Part shown: positions 25,162 to 33,552 of the stretch, in pieces
Position numbering within the stretch: position 1 is the first letter of the stretch
Layout: the number at the start of each line of letters is the position of its first letter
Origin: Flavobacteriaceae bacterium UBA5534
Lineage (GTDB): Bacteria; Bacteroidota; Bacteroidia; Flavobacteriales; Flavobacteriaceae
Length of the DNA stretch: 64,000 nt
Assembly (NCBI GenBank): GCA_002426015.1
Contig: DINS01000035.1
Coordinates: 233,676 to 297,675, forward strand
Reading direction: 5' to 3'
The notes under the pieces: generated by a model
The model's input: the letters and a program-made list of their open reading frames with translations, nothing else
What the model was told of the DNA's origin: nothing
Database searches by the model: none
Translations under genes and position numbers: made by a program

Positions 25162-27087
25162 ATGCAATTTAAACACCCAGAACTTCTTTACGCTTTACTT
25201 CTGCTCATCATTCCTATAATTGTTCATTTATTTCAGTTACGTCGTTTTCAAAAAGTTGAATTTACCAATGTTCAGTTTCTTAAAAACATAACGCTTCAAA
25301 CTCGTAAAAGTTCACAGCTCAAAAAGTGGCTGACATTGATCACACGATTATTGCTGTTAGCCTGTGTTATCATTGCGTTTGCTCAACCATTCATTGCCAA
25401 TTCTGATAATTTTAATGCCAAAAGCGAAACAGTTATCTATTTGGATAATTCCTTTAGTATGCAAGCCAAAAGCAGCAACGGAACTCTTTTGAACAAAGCC
25501 ATCCAAGAAATTATCGAAACGATGGATGAAAATGAACAAATCACCTTGTTTACCAATGATGACATCTTTGTGAACACAACGACCAAGGCTATCAAAAATG
25601 AATTGATACAACTCAAACATTCATCTGAACAACTATCATATGACGCTGTCATTTTAAAAGGTAAAAAAGCATTTTCAAAAGATAGAAGTAGCGTTAAAAA
25701 TTTAGTATTCATATCTGATTTTCAACAAAATGACAAGCCTTTTAATGTTGTTAAGGATAGCTTGGTCACTTATAAATTTGTACAGCTAAAACCAGAAAAC
25801 ACGTCTAATGTTGCTATTGATTCTGTTTACATTTCTAAAGTTGATGTCGAAAATTTGGAGTTGACAGTGACGTTAAACAATCAAGGAAAAGCGATTGAAG
25901 CACTTTCTGTGTCACTTTATAACAATGATAATCTGGTCGCAAAAAGTTCGGTTTCTATAGATAATGAAGCCACAACTGTTTTTACAATCCCTTCAAATTC
26001 GGCCTTTAGTGGTCGCATTTCAATTGACGATGTCAACCTTCAATATGATAACAGCTTGTTTTTTAATATCAACGAACGTGACTTTATCAGTGTATTGGCA
26101 ATCAACGAAAGTGATGATGTGTTTCTTCAAAAATTATTCACAGATGATGAGTTTAAATACGGTTCAGTAGCGTTTAACTCGCTCAATTATAACGACATCG
26201 AGAACCAGAATTTAATCATTTTGAACGCCTTAAAAACCATTCCAAATTCATTGACGATGGCTTTAAAATCGTTTACTGATGATGGTGGAACTATTTTAAT
26301 CATCCCTTCAAAAGAATCCAACTTATCATCTTACAATCAGTTATTTGCGAACAATTCATTGCCAAGTTTCAATGCTTTGAACACTAATGAAAAAAGAATT
26401 ACAAGCATTAATTTTTCGCATCCTTTATTGGCAAATGTATTTGATAAAAAGGTGAACAATTTTCAGTATCCAAAAGTAAATTCGTTTTTTCCAATAGGGA
26501 ATTCCAATGGATCTTCCATTCTAAATTATGAAGACGGTTCGCCATTTTTAACACAATCCAATAAAGCATATGTGTTTTCTGCTGCGTTGGACGAAGACAA
26601 TTCAAACTTCAAGAATTCACCTTTAATTGTTCCTGTGCTCTATAATATCGGAAAACAAAGCTTAAAACTACCTCGCCTTTACTATACCATTGGCAAGGAA
26701 AATAAGATTGATATCAACACACAATTACAACAAGATGATATTTTGACCTTGGCCATCGATGACACATCCATCGTACCTTTACAGCAAACCTATACCAACA
26801 AAGTAGAACTTACCACTAACGAATATCCTGATAAAGCTGGTGTGCTGCAAGTGAAAAACAAAGATAAAACGCTTCAACAGTTAAGCTATAATTACAATCG
26901 CACTGAAAGCCGTTTGAATTATTACGATGTTTCATCATTAGACGCTGTAGATTCCAACAATTCCATCGCAACGACCATCGAAGACATAAAAAGTGCAACG
27001 AATGTTAATGAGCTATGGAAATGGTTTGTTATTTTTGCATTGGCTTTTTTAGTTATTGAAATGCTCATCTTAAGATATTTTAAATGA
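25162..27087 (+). CDS. BatA-type membrane protein with von Willebrand factor A-like domain
   Basis: 641 residues. The N-terminus is the BatA (TIGR02226) signature: ELLYALLLLIIPIIVHLFQL, then RRFQKVEFTNVQFL, then a second helix at about 57-78. A vWA-like domain follows with the MIDAS start LDNSFSMQ (D-x-S-x-S) near residue 92, and a last membrane helix lies at about 617-636. The large middle region is likely periplasmic. BatA proteins belong to aerotolerance-type complexes, but the true bat operon also has MoxR ATPase and BatB-E genes, which are absent here. The gene overlaps the next by 4 bases (ATGA), so the two are translationally coupled. Confidence 0.87.
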   Translation: MQFKHPELLYALLLLIIPIIVHLFQLRRFQKVEFTNVQFLKNITLQTRKSSQLKKWLTLITRLLLLACVIIAFAQPFIANSDNFNAKSETVIYLDNSFSMQAKSSNGTLLNKAIQEIIETMDENEQITLFTNDDIFVNTTTKAIKNELIQLKHSSEQLSYDAVILKGKKAFSKDRSSVKNLVFISDFQQNDKPFNVVKDSLVTYKFVQLKPENTSNVAIDSVYISKVDVENLELTVTLNNQGKAIEALSVSLYNNDNLVAKSSVSIDNEATTVFTIPSNSAFSGRISIDDVNLQYDNSLFFNINERDFISVLAINESDDVFLQKLFTDDEFKYGSVAFNSLNYNDIENQNLIILNALKTIPNSLTMALKSFTDDGGTILIIPSKESNLSSYNQLFANNSLPSFNALNTNEKRITSINFSHPLLANVFDKKVNNFQYPKVNSFFPIGNSNGSSILNYEDGSPFLTQSNKAYVFSAALDEDNSNFKNSPLIVPVLYNIGKQSLKLPRLYYTIGKENKIDINTQLQQDDILTLAIDDTSIVPLQQTYTNKVELTTNEYPDKAGVLQVKNKDKTLQQLSYNYNRTESRLNYYDVSSLDAVDSNNSIATTIEDIKSATNVNELWKWFVIFALAFLVIEMLILRYFK

Positions 27088-28337
27088 ATGTACTCCTGAA
27101 ATCTGCGACTATCATTGATTCCAAAAGTGATTTTCATAATCAAACACTTGACATTTTAATCGAAAAAGGAATCATCACTGAAGTATCAAAGCAGATAAAA
27201 AACCCAAAAAACCACAAAGAAATAAAGTTAGACAACCTCCACGTATCGCAAGGCTGGTTTGATAGTAGTGTAAGTTTTGGTGAACCAGGCTATGAAGAAC
27301 GTGAAACCATTGAAAACGGATTAAAAACCGCTGCACTGTCTGGTTTTACGTCAGTTTTAGTGAATTCTAACACAAATCCTGTGATTGACAGTTATGCTGA
27401 TATTTCATTTTTAAAAGGAAAAGCTAACGGAAATGCGGTATCACTTTACCCTGTTGGTGCACTGACCAAAGAAAGCAAGGGAGACGAGTTGGCAGAATTG
27501 TTTGATATGAAAAGTGCAGGAGCTGTCGCTTATTGCGACTATCAAAAACCAATTAGCAACCCAAATTTGATGAAATTGGCATTGCAGTATGCAAGCAATT
27601 TTGGTGGTTTGGTAATGTCATTCCCACAAGAGTCAAAAATTTCGGGAGCTGGTGTGATGAATGAAAATGTGACAAGCACGTCGCTCGGACTCAAGGGAAA
27701 CCCATCTTTGGCAGAAGAATTACAGATTGTTAGAGACTTGTTTTTATTGGAATATACTGGTGGACAACTTCATATTCCGACCATTTCAACCGCTAAATCG
27801 GTTGCATTGGTTAGAGAAGCCAAACAGAAAAAATTAAATGTCAGTTGTAGTGTCGCTATTCATAATTTGATATTAACCGATGATGAACTTAACACTTTCA
27901 ACACCAATTGCAAGGTCTTACCTCCTTTAAGAACACAAGAAGATTGCGATGCACTTATTGAAGGCTTAAAAGATGGCACGATTGATATGGTAACGAGCGA
28001 CCACAACCCTATTGACATTGAACATAAAAAAATAGAATTCGACCACGCCAAATTTGGAACCATCGGATTGGAATCGGCTTTTGGTGCGCTCAATAGCGTT
28101 TTCACCATAAAAAAAACCATTGATTTACTAACCAAAGGCAAAGAGCGTTTTGGCATTGAAACGACACCAATAGCAATTGGGCAGAAAGCCAACCTGTCGC
28201 TTTTCAATCCGAACATCGATTATACGTTTACAAAAGAACACATTCACTCTGCCTCAAAAAATTCAATTTTTGAAAACCAACAGCTTAAAGGAACTGTCTA
28301 TGGTATTGTGGCAAATAATCAATTGATATTAAACTGA
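27084..28337 (+). CDS. Dihydroorotase-like protein, catalytic metal ligands lost
   Basis: 417 residues with the dihydroorotase fold: QGWFDSSVSFGEPGYEERE near 54-72, MNENVTSTSLGLKGNPSLAE near 191-210, MVTSDHNPIDIEHKK near 306-320, and GTIGLESAFGALN. In active enzymes the first block reads D-x-H-V-H-x-R-x-P-G; here both histidines are serines and the substrate Arg is Gly. The later H-C-E histidine is Phe (MSFPQE) and H-x-x-H reads HIPTIST. Only the Asp of TSDHNP remains. Activity as PyrC is therefore unlikely. By analogy with the non-catalytic PyrC' or PyrX of other bacteria, it may support aspartate carbamoyltransferase or have another role. It is coupled to the BatA-type gene. Confidence 0.85.
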   Translation: MNVLLKSATIIDSKSDFHNQTLDILIEKGIITEVSKQIKNPKNHKEIKLDNLHVSQGWFDSSVSFGEPGYEERETIENGLKTAALSGFTSVLVNSNTNPVIDSYADISFLKGKANGNAVSLYPVGALTKESKGDELAELFDMKSAGAVAYCDYQKPISNPNLMKLALQYASNFGGLVMSFPQESKISGAGVMNENVTSTSLGLKGNPSLAEELQIVRDLFLLEYTGGQLHIPTISTAKSVALVREAKQKKLNVSCSVAIHNLILTDDELNTFNTNCKVLPPLRTQEDCDALIEGLKDGTIDMVTSDHNPIDIEHKKIEFDHAKFGTIGLESAFGALNSVFTIKKTIDLLTKGKERFGIETTPIAIGQKANLSLFNPNIDYTFTKEHIHSASKNSIFENQQLKGTVYGIVANNQLILN

Positions 28338-28341
28338 TATA

Positions 28342-28674
28342 ATGACAGAAGAAACCATCCAAGAAGGAAAAACCTTGGCGATAGTGAGCTATCTCACACT
28401 TATTGGAACACTCATCGCTTTTTTTATGAATAATGAAAAAAGAAACCCTTTTACAGCGTTTCATACCAGACAGGCTCTTGGTTTGTGGCTTTTAGAGATG
28501 GTATTGGGCTTCGTTGTGAGTGGTTTTGATAATTGGATGATAACCTATTCATTTTGGATTTTCTTTATTGCTTTGTTTTTATATGGTGTTATTGGAGCAG
28601 CAACTGGAAAATTAAGCTCTGTACCTGTCTTGGGACCCATTTTTCAGAATGTATTTAAGAATATGAATAACTAA
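28342..28674 (+). CDS. Small membrane protein (DUF4870/Tic20-like)
   Basis: 110 residues. Hydrophobic helices lie at about 12-30, 47-62, 65-85 and near the end. The sequence TAFHTRQALGLWLLE near 40-54 resembles the H-x-R/H-Q-A pattern of the DUF4870/Tic20-type small membrane family. It starts 4 bases after the dihydroorotase-like gene and 2 bases before the esterase gene, firmly inside the operon. The function is unknown. Confidence 0.7.
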   Translation: MTEETIQEGKTLAIVSYLTLIGTLIAFFMNNEKRNPFTAFHTRQALGLWLLEMVLGFVVSGFDNWMITYSFWIFFIALFLYGVIGAATGKLSSVPVLGPIFQNVFKNMNN

Positions 28675-28676
28675 AA

Positions 28677-29324
28677 ATGGACAGTTCTTTATTTCACATC
28701 ACCAGACCTTCAACATTAAAGGAAAATGCACCATTATTGATTATGTTTCACGGTTTTGGAAGCGATGAAAATGATCTGTTTTCGTTTGCATCAGAATTAC
28801 CTGAAGAATTGTTTATCATTTCAGTAAGAGCGCCATACGCGATGCAGCCTTACGGAAATGCTTGGTATGCCATTAATTTTGATGCCGATATGAACAAATG
28901 GAGTGATGACGAACAAGCCAAACAATCAAGAGATTTGATTGCCAAGTTTATTGATGAAGCCTGTGCAACCTATCCAGTTGATAAAAATAATGTGACACTT
29001 TTGGGCTTTAGTCAAGGTACTATTTTGAGCTATGCAGTAGCACTCACCTATCCTGAAAAAGTAAACAACGTCGTAGCTTTGAGCGGTTATATCAATCCAG
29101 ATATATTGCCTGAAGATGTTGAAACGAAAGATTATTCACATCTTCACTTTTATTGCTCTCATGGCAGCGTTGACCAAGTGATTCCTGTAGATTGGGCTCG
29201 AAAAGCGCCAACGTTTTTAAAAGCGTTGAATATCGACCACAAGTATTCTGAATTTCCTGTTGGTCATGGTGTAGCACCACAGAATTTTTATGAGTTCAGA
29301 ACTTGGTTGGAGAAAAAGATTTAA
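28677..29324 (+). CDS. Phospholipase/carboxylesterase family alpha/beta hydrolase
   Basis: 215 residues, the usual size of the YpfH/carboxylesterase family. It has the oxyanion segment LLIMFHGFGSDENDL at 20-34, the nucleophile elbow LLGFSQGTILS with Ser near residue 112, the acid in HGSVDQVIP near 165, and the His in PVGHGVAP near 196. It is probably a cytoplasmic serine esterase acting on short acyl esters or lysophospholipids. The start lies 2 bases after the preceding stop. Its 3' end overlaps the convergent gene at 29321 by 4 bases. Confidence 0.88.
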   Translation: MDSSLFHITRPSTLKENAPLLIMFHGFGSDENDLFSFASELPEELFIISVRAPYAMQPYGNAWYAINFDADMNKWSDDEQAKQSRDLIAKFIDEACATYPVDKNNVTLLGFSQGTILSYAVALTYPEKVNNVVALSGYINPDILPEDVETKDYSHLHFYCSHGSVDQVIPVDWARKAPTFLKALNIDHKYSEFPVGHGVAPQNFYEFRTWLEKKI

Positions 29325-29824
29325 TTGATTGGATACATTAAATATTCCGACAACTTAAATTTCAATTCCTTTCCATCCACCAATTCATAGGTTAGCAACA
29401 TTTCTCCCCAATGTTTTCCATCAGTGAAGTTTGCAATCAACCATTTATGGTTCAATAATTTGATACTATTGATAAGTATTTTGTTATTGGTCATCGATAC
29501 ATAAGGTACAATTGGGTGGTCATCCCCTTCATAATTATTGAGTTTGTACAATTCGTCTTTAATAAAAGGAATCAACTCCAGTGAATTGTAGCCTTGGTCA
29601 TCAAAATAGCTAAAAGCATCATCATTATATTCGAGATTGAATAGTTTTAAGTCAAAATTTTGATCCTGCAACAGTACTATTGAATCTTGATATCTTTGCT
29701 CACGCTCTTCAAACTTGGTAAACTTGGACTCGTAAGATTCGAGTATATTTTTTGAGTTGACATATTGAAAAATCAATAGCAACACAACAAATATAAACAG
29801 GTACATAAAAATTTTGTTTTTCAT
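29321..29824 (-). CDS. Membrane-anchored hypothetical protein
   Basis: 167 residues. An N-terminal helix (IFMYLFIFVVLLLIFQYV, about 5-22) is followed by a short coiled coil with KFTKFEEREQRYQDSIVLLQ near 35-54, then a mixed domain (NHKWLIANFTDGKHWGEMLL). It was probably exported and tethered to the inner membrane. I recognise no family with a known function. It lies 5 bases downstream of the metallo-beta-lactamase-fold gene (29830), so both form an operon. Confidence 0.72.
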   Translation of the reverse strand: MKNKIFMYLFIFVVLLLIFQYVNSKNILESYESKFTKFEEREQRYQDSIVLLQDQNFDLKLFNLEYNDDAFSYFDDQGYNSLELIPFIKDELYKLNNYEGDDHPIVPYVSMTNNKILINSIKLLNHKWLIANFTDGKHWGEMLLTYELVDGKELKFKLSEYLMYPIN

Positions 29825-29829
29825 AAATG

Positions 29830-30591
29830 TTATAAGGTTAATTGTAAATTATCGTACGCTAAAAAAACGTTGTTTGGTAATTTTTGTTGCACTTCGTCGT
29901 GAAATCCAAAATAATGACTGATATGTGTTAAATAAGCTCGTTCTGGCTGCACCTTGTTGATGAAATCCAACGCTTCTTCTAGATTGAAATGAGAAATATG
30001 CTGTTCTTCTCGTAAAGCATTTACAACCAAAACCTTAACACCTTTCAACTTTGCTACCTCCTCATCATCAACCGTTTTCATGTCTGTGAGATAAGCAAAA
30101 TCATTAAATCGAAATCCGAACACTTGCAATTTATAATGGTAACCATTTATTGGAACCACTGATAAGTTTCCCAATGTAAAAGGTTTGTTTTCTATCTCAA
30201 TGGGTCTAACTCCAGGAGCTCCAGCATATTTATTTTTGGTTTCAAAAATATAATCAAAACGCTGTTCGAGAGCATTTAAAACGCGTTTATGTCCATAAAT
30301 TGGAATATCTCCTTGCTTAAAATAAAAGGGTCTGATGTCGTCCAAACCAGCTGTATGGTCGGCATGTTCGTGTGTAAAAACGATGCCATCGAGCTTGGTG
30401 CATTTGGCATTGAGCATTTGTTGTCTAAAATCTGGTCCACAATCAATCACATACACAAATTCGTCCCATTCTATCAATACCGAAACGCGTAATCGCTTGT
30501 CTTTTGGATTGGTACTCAAACATACAGGATGCGTACTTCCAATCACTGGAATTCCTTGTGAAGTCCCTGTACCTAAAAATGTAATTTTCAC
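29830..30591 (-). CDS. Metallo-beta-lactamase fold hydrolase (PhnP-like)
   Basis: 253 residues with the fold's zinc motif FTHEHADHTAGLDD (H-x-H-x-D-H) near 75-88, the strand FLGTGTSQGIPVIG at 4-17, and a C-terminal THISHYFGFHDEV region with further ligands. The GTGTSQGIP start is typical of PhnP-like phosphodiesterases and tRNase Z relatives. The substrate may be a phosphodiester or cyclic phosphate; no phn genes are nearby. A -7 element at 30609-30616 lies just upstream. Confidence 0.88.
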   Translation of the reverse strand: MKITFLGTGTSQGIPVIGSTHPVCLSTNPKDKRLRVSVLIEWDEFVYVIDCGPDFRQQMLNAKCTKLDGIVFTHEHADHTAGLDDIRPFYFKQGDIPIYGHKRVLNALEQRFDYIFETKNKYAGAPGVRPIEIENKPFTLGNLSVVPINGYHYKLQVFGFRFNDFAYLTDMKTVDDEEVAKLKGVKVLVVNALREEQHISHFNLEEALDFINKVQPERAYLTHISHYFGFHDEVQQKLPNNVFLAYDNLQLTL

Positions 30592-30608
30592 CTGTATTTA
30601 CTTTGCAA

Positions 30609-30616
30609 CAAAAGTA
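30609..30616 (-). promoter_or_regulatory. Sigma-A type -7 element for the MBL-fold gene
   Basis: TACTTTTG on the minus strand, an exact TAnnTTTG match, 17 bases before the ATG at 30591. Confidence 0.5.
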
Positions 30617-30627
30617 AGTTTATTTTT

Positions 30628-30656
30628 TTGTATGAGTAAGCAATTTGATACCTTTG
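30628..30656 (+). promoter_or_regulatory. Sigma-A type promoter for the 30682 gene
   Basis: TTG at 30628-30630, 18 bases, then TACCTTTG at 30649-30656, both good consensus matches. The ATG is 25 bases downstream. Confidence 0.65.
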
Positions 30657-30681
30657 TATTCTATTTAATCTCAAGCTACAA

Positions 30682-32133
30682 ATGGAAATTACCCTAAAAG
30701 GAGACAAGGAATTTGAAGAAATTCCATCATTGAAAACCAAAGCTCTTCGAATTAATCTAAATGAAAACATTTATGGAACCTTCGCCGAAATTGGTGCAGG
30801 TCAGGAAACTGTTCGTCATTTCTTTAGAGCTGGTGGTGCTTCTGGGACGATTGCAAAGGCAATGTCTGCTTACGATAAAGACTTTAGTGATGCCATTTAT
30901 GGTATTGAAGATGATGGTCGTTATGTGACTGAAGCACGTTTACGCAAAATGCTTCATCACGAAATTGACCTTATTGAAGAACGTATCACAAGGGACAAGC
31001 ATCCTAATAAGATGTTCTTTGCATTTGCAAATACAGTAGCGACCATCGATTTTGCCAAAAAATACAAAGGTCACGGTTGGGTCGGTGTGAAATACCAGAT
31101 TGAACCAGACCAAGATTATAATGAGATTATCCTTCACCTTCGTTTTAAAGAGAATGACGCACGATTGCAGCAAGAAACTTTAGGCATTCTTGGAACCAAT
31201 TTAATTTATGGCGCTTTTTACAAGTATGATGTTCCAAAAAAACTATTGCGCTACTTATACGACCATCTTGACAAAGACCAAATAGAAATTGACACGATTA
31301 ATTTTTCTGGTCCTGTTTTTAAAGATGTTGATAACCGTTTGATGAGTTTGCAATTGGTTAAAAACGGAATGACTGATGCCGTTATGTTTGCTCCTGATGG
31401 AAATAACGTATTGCCAGCAAGAGTTCTTTACAAAAAGAATATTTTGGCACTTCGTGGTAGTTTTAGGCCTGTTACCAAAGTGAATATCGATATGTTTCAA
31501 AAATCTTACGATATGTTCATTAAGGAAAATAAGGTGGATGAAGACAATACGCAAGTGGTGTTCGAAATTACCTTATCTAACCTTCGTGCTGAAGGCGAAA
31601 TTGACGAACAAGATTTTATGGACAGAGCCGAATTGCTTTGTTCATTAGGACACACTGTATTAATATCCAATTTCCAGGAGTACTATAAATTAGTGGAATA
31701 CTTCTCTCAATACTCTAAAAACAGAATGGGCTTGGCAATGGGTGTCAACAATTTGGTTGATATTTTTGATGAGAAATATTACCGTCACTTAAGTGGTGGC
31801 ATTTTGGAAGCATTCGGTAAATTGTTCTTTAAAGATTTACGAGTGTACCTATATCCTATGGAAAATGAAGATGGTTCTATTACCAATAGTGAAAACCTTA
31901 AGGTGCATCCTCGTATGAAAGAATTGTACAAATTCTTTAAATACAACGGAAAAGTAGTCGATATTACCGATTATGATAAATCAATTCTATCGATTTTCTC
32001 ACGTACAGTATTAAAAGCGATTGCCGAAGGCAAAGAAGGTTGGGAAGCAATGTTGCCAGAAGGTGTCGCCAATGTCATTAAAGAAAAAAGCCTCTTCGGT
32101 TGTGAATCGGAAGAGATTTTTCATAAAGAATAA
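30682..32133 (+). CDS. Conserved cytoplasmic protein of unknown function, 483 residues
   Basis: A soluble protein with no signal peptide or membrane helix. Conserved-looking segments include YGTFAEIGAGQETVRHFFRA near 31-50 and GGASGTIAKAMSAYD just after. VVFEITLSNLRAEGEID follows in the middle, and RMGLAMGVNNLVDIFDEKYY and LSGGILEAFGKLFFKDL near 380-400. Relatives I recall carry inconsistent labels such as nicotinate-nucleotide adenylyltransferase or TonB-dependent receptor; neither fits, since there is no H-x-G-H nucleotidyltransferase motif and no beta-barrel or signal. The gene has a strong promoter and its own terminator, so it is a single-gene unit that is probably well expressed. Confidence 0.85.
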   Translation: MEITLKGDKEFEEIPSLKTKALRINLNENIYGTFAEIGAGQETVRHFFRAGGASGTIAKAMSAYDKDFSDAIYGIEDDGRYVTEARLRKMLHHEIDLIEERITRDKHPNKMFFAFANTVATIDFAKKYKGHGWVGVKYQIEPDQDYNEIILHLRFKENDARLQQETLGILGTNLIYGAFYKYDVPKKLLRYLYDHLDKDQIEIDTINFSGPVFKDVDNRLMSLQLVKNGMTDAVMFAPDGNNVLPARVLYKKNILALRGSFRPVTKVNIDMFQKSYDMFIKENKVDEDNTQVVFEITLSNLRAEGEIDEQDFMDRAELLCSLGHTVLISNFQEYYKLVEYFSQYSKNRMGLAMGVNNLVDIFDEKYYRHLSGGILEAFGKLFFKDLRVYLYPMENEDGSITNSENLKVHPRMKELYKFFKYNGKVVDITDYDKSILSIFSRTVLKAIAEGKEGWEAMLPEGVANVIKEKSLFGCESEEIFHKE

Positions 32134-32136
32134 AAG

Positions 32137-32164
32137 AAAAAGCGACCCGTTGGTCGCTTTTTTT
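32137..32164. terminator. Bidirectional rho-independent terminator
   Basis: AGCGACC-CGTT-GGTCGCT stem flanked by A-run and T-run, between convergent genes ending at 32133 and 32163. Confidence 0.88.
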
Positions 32165-32615
32165 ATGCTAATATTTGTTCGGTATGCTTTTTAGCTTTGA
32201 CATCGTCTATGACTTTTTCAATAATACCGTGTTCATCAATCACAAAGGTGACACGATAAATGCCATCAAACGTGCGTCCCATAAACTTTTTTTGTCCCCA
32301 AACATCAAAGGCTTTGATAACAGCTTTGTCTTCATCTGCCAATAATGGATATGGAAAATTGTATTTCTTTTTAAAATTAGATTGCTTCTTTTGGCTGTCA
32401 GCGCTCACACCAATAATTTCAAAACCTTTATCTTTTAAATCCTTATAACTATCTCTCAAGTTACAAGCTTCAACGGTACAGGTTGGAGTGTTAGCCTTCG
32501 GATAGAAGAACACCACTAATTTTTTTCCTTTATAATCTGAAAGTGTTACTGTATTGCCTTGTTCATCTTTTGCTGAAAAATTTGGTGCTTTATCACCTGC
32601 TTTTAATTTCGTCAT
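32163..32615 (-). CDS. bcp: Thioredoxin-dependent peroxiredoxin (Bcp/PrxQ)
   Basis: 150 residues, the normal length. The peroxidatic site PKANTPTCTVEACNLRD near 36-52 has the catalytic Cys and, five residues on, the resolving Cys of the atypical 2-Cys class. It reduces hydrogen peroxide and organic hydroperoxides with electrons from thioredoxin. The thioredoxin fold is supported by KKLVVFFYP before the site and IIGVSADS after it. The N-terminus MTKLKAGDKAPNFSAKD is typical. It is divergent from nth across 38 bases. Confidence 0.95.
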   Translation of the reverse strand: MTKLKAGDKAPNFSAKDEQGNTVTLSDYKGKKLVVFFYPKANTPTCTVEACNLRDSYKDLKDKGFEIIGVSADSQKKQSNFKKKYNFPYPLLADEDKAVIKAFDVWGQKKFMGRTFDGIYRVTFVIDEHGIIEKVIDDVKAKKHTEQILA

Positions 32616-32653
32616 TATCGTTTTAATTTTTAATCTTTGTAAAAATACAACTT

Positions 32654-33313
32654 ATGAACAAACAAGAAAAGGTCGATTTTGTTATATCTACGTTAAATGA
32701 GCTCTATCCGACAATTCCTGTGCCATTAGAACATAAAGATCCTTATACACTTTTAATAGCAGTGCTCTTGTCTGCTCAAAGTACAGATGTGAGAGTCAAT
32801 CAAATCACACCTTTATTGTTTGCAAAAGCTGACAATCCGTATGATATGGTAAAGCTGTCTGTTGAAGAAATAAGAGAGATCATCAAACCCGTTGGCCTGT
32901 CTCCTATGAAAAGTAAAGGCATATATGGGTTGTCAAAAATACTGATTGAAAAACACAATGGCCAAGTGCCAAAAACATACGAAGATTTAGAAGAACTACC
33001 AGCTGTTGGCCATAAAACAGCTGCCGTTGTGTTATCTCAAGCTTTCGGAATTCCTGCATTTCCAGTTGACACACATATACATCGTTTGATGTATCGATGG
33101 GGTTTTTCTAATGGAAAGAATGTGGTGCAAACCGAAAAAGATGCCAAACGTTTATTCCCAAAAGAATTATGGAATGATTTACATCTTCAAATTATATGGT
33201 ATGGCCGCGAATATTCACCAGCCAGAGGTTGGGATTTGGAAAAGGATGTAATTACCAAAACGATTGGAAGAAGTTCGGTGTTGAATGATTACTATGCAAA
33301 AAAAAAGTCCTGA
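32654..33313 (+). CDS. nth: Endonuclease III-like DNA glycosylase/AP lyase lacking the Fe-S cluster
   Basis: 219 residues. The helix-hairpin-helix LPAVGHKTAAVVLSQAFG near 115-132 carries the catalytic Lys (GHKTA), and PVDTHIHRLMYRWG near 137-150 carries the catalytic Asp. The enzyme removes oxidised pyrimidines and cleaves the abasic site. Canonical endonuclease III ends with a C-x6-C-x2-C-x5-C loop for a 4Fe-4S cluster; here the region after SPARGWDLEKD contains no cysteine, so the cluster is absent. The stop codon is embedded in the stem of the following terminator. Confidence 0.92.
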   Translation: MNKQEKVDFVISTLNELYPTIPVPLEHKDPYTLLIAVLLSAQSTDVRVNQITPLLFAKADNPYDMVKLSVEEIREIIKPVGLSPMKSKGIYGLSKILIEKHNGQVPKTYEDLEELPAVGHKTAAVVLSQAFGIPAFPVDTHIHRLMYRWGFSNGKNVVQTEKDAKRLFPKELWNDLHLQIIWYGREYSPARGWDLEKDVITKTIGRSSVLNDYYAKKKS

Positions 33314-33337
33314 TGAGCTAACTTTCAGGACTTTTCA
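33301..33337. terminator. Bidirectional terminator overlapping the nth stop codon
   Basis: An 11-bp stem AAAAGTCCTGA (33303-33313) with TCAGGACTTTT (33325-33335); the nth stop TGA is the base of the left arm. It also suits the minus-strand gene ending at 33341. Confidence 0.75.
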
Positions 33338-33340
33338 AGT

Positions 33341-33487
33341 TTAGTTTAGAAGTGCTTCAAACTTCAATTTATTACAATGTATAACACTTAAAGCCTTAGA
33401 ATAATTCAAAAGAAAATCAACTGTCTCTTCTTTTGGGTTTAAATTAATTTGGGATTCCGGAATTTTTTCAGAGTAAAGTTTTGCCAT
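33341..33487 (-). CDS. Small conserved-looking protein, 48 residues
   Basis: An ORF of 48 codons from ATG 33487 to TAA 33341. It begins MAKLYSEKIPESQ and has a helix with EETVDFLLNYSKALSVI, then ends LKFEALLN. Codon use and the ordered polar/hydrophobic pattern look like a real protein, and a good terminator follows 4 bases later. It lies 65 bases downstream of the ECF sigma-factor gene on the same strand and may share its transcript. There is no known domain, signal peptide or membrane helix. Function unknown; a link to the sigma factor is only suggested by position. Confidence 0.6.
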   Translation of the reverse strand: MAKLYSEKIPESQINLNPKEETVDFLLNYSKALSVIHCNKLKFEALLN

Positions 33488-33552
33488 TTTTAGAATTTAG
33501 TTTGATTATAATCCTAATAACGCAACAAAAACTTGTTTATTGTATCATATTA

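Noticed and set aside
27084..28337. Labelling this gene as active pyrC
   Set aside because: The metal-binding histidines of the first block and of H-C-E are replaced, so activity is not supported.
30682..32133. Nicotinate-nucleotide adenylyltransferase or TonB receptor label
   Set aside because: No H-x-G-H motif, no signal peptide and no barrel strands.
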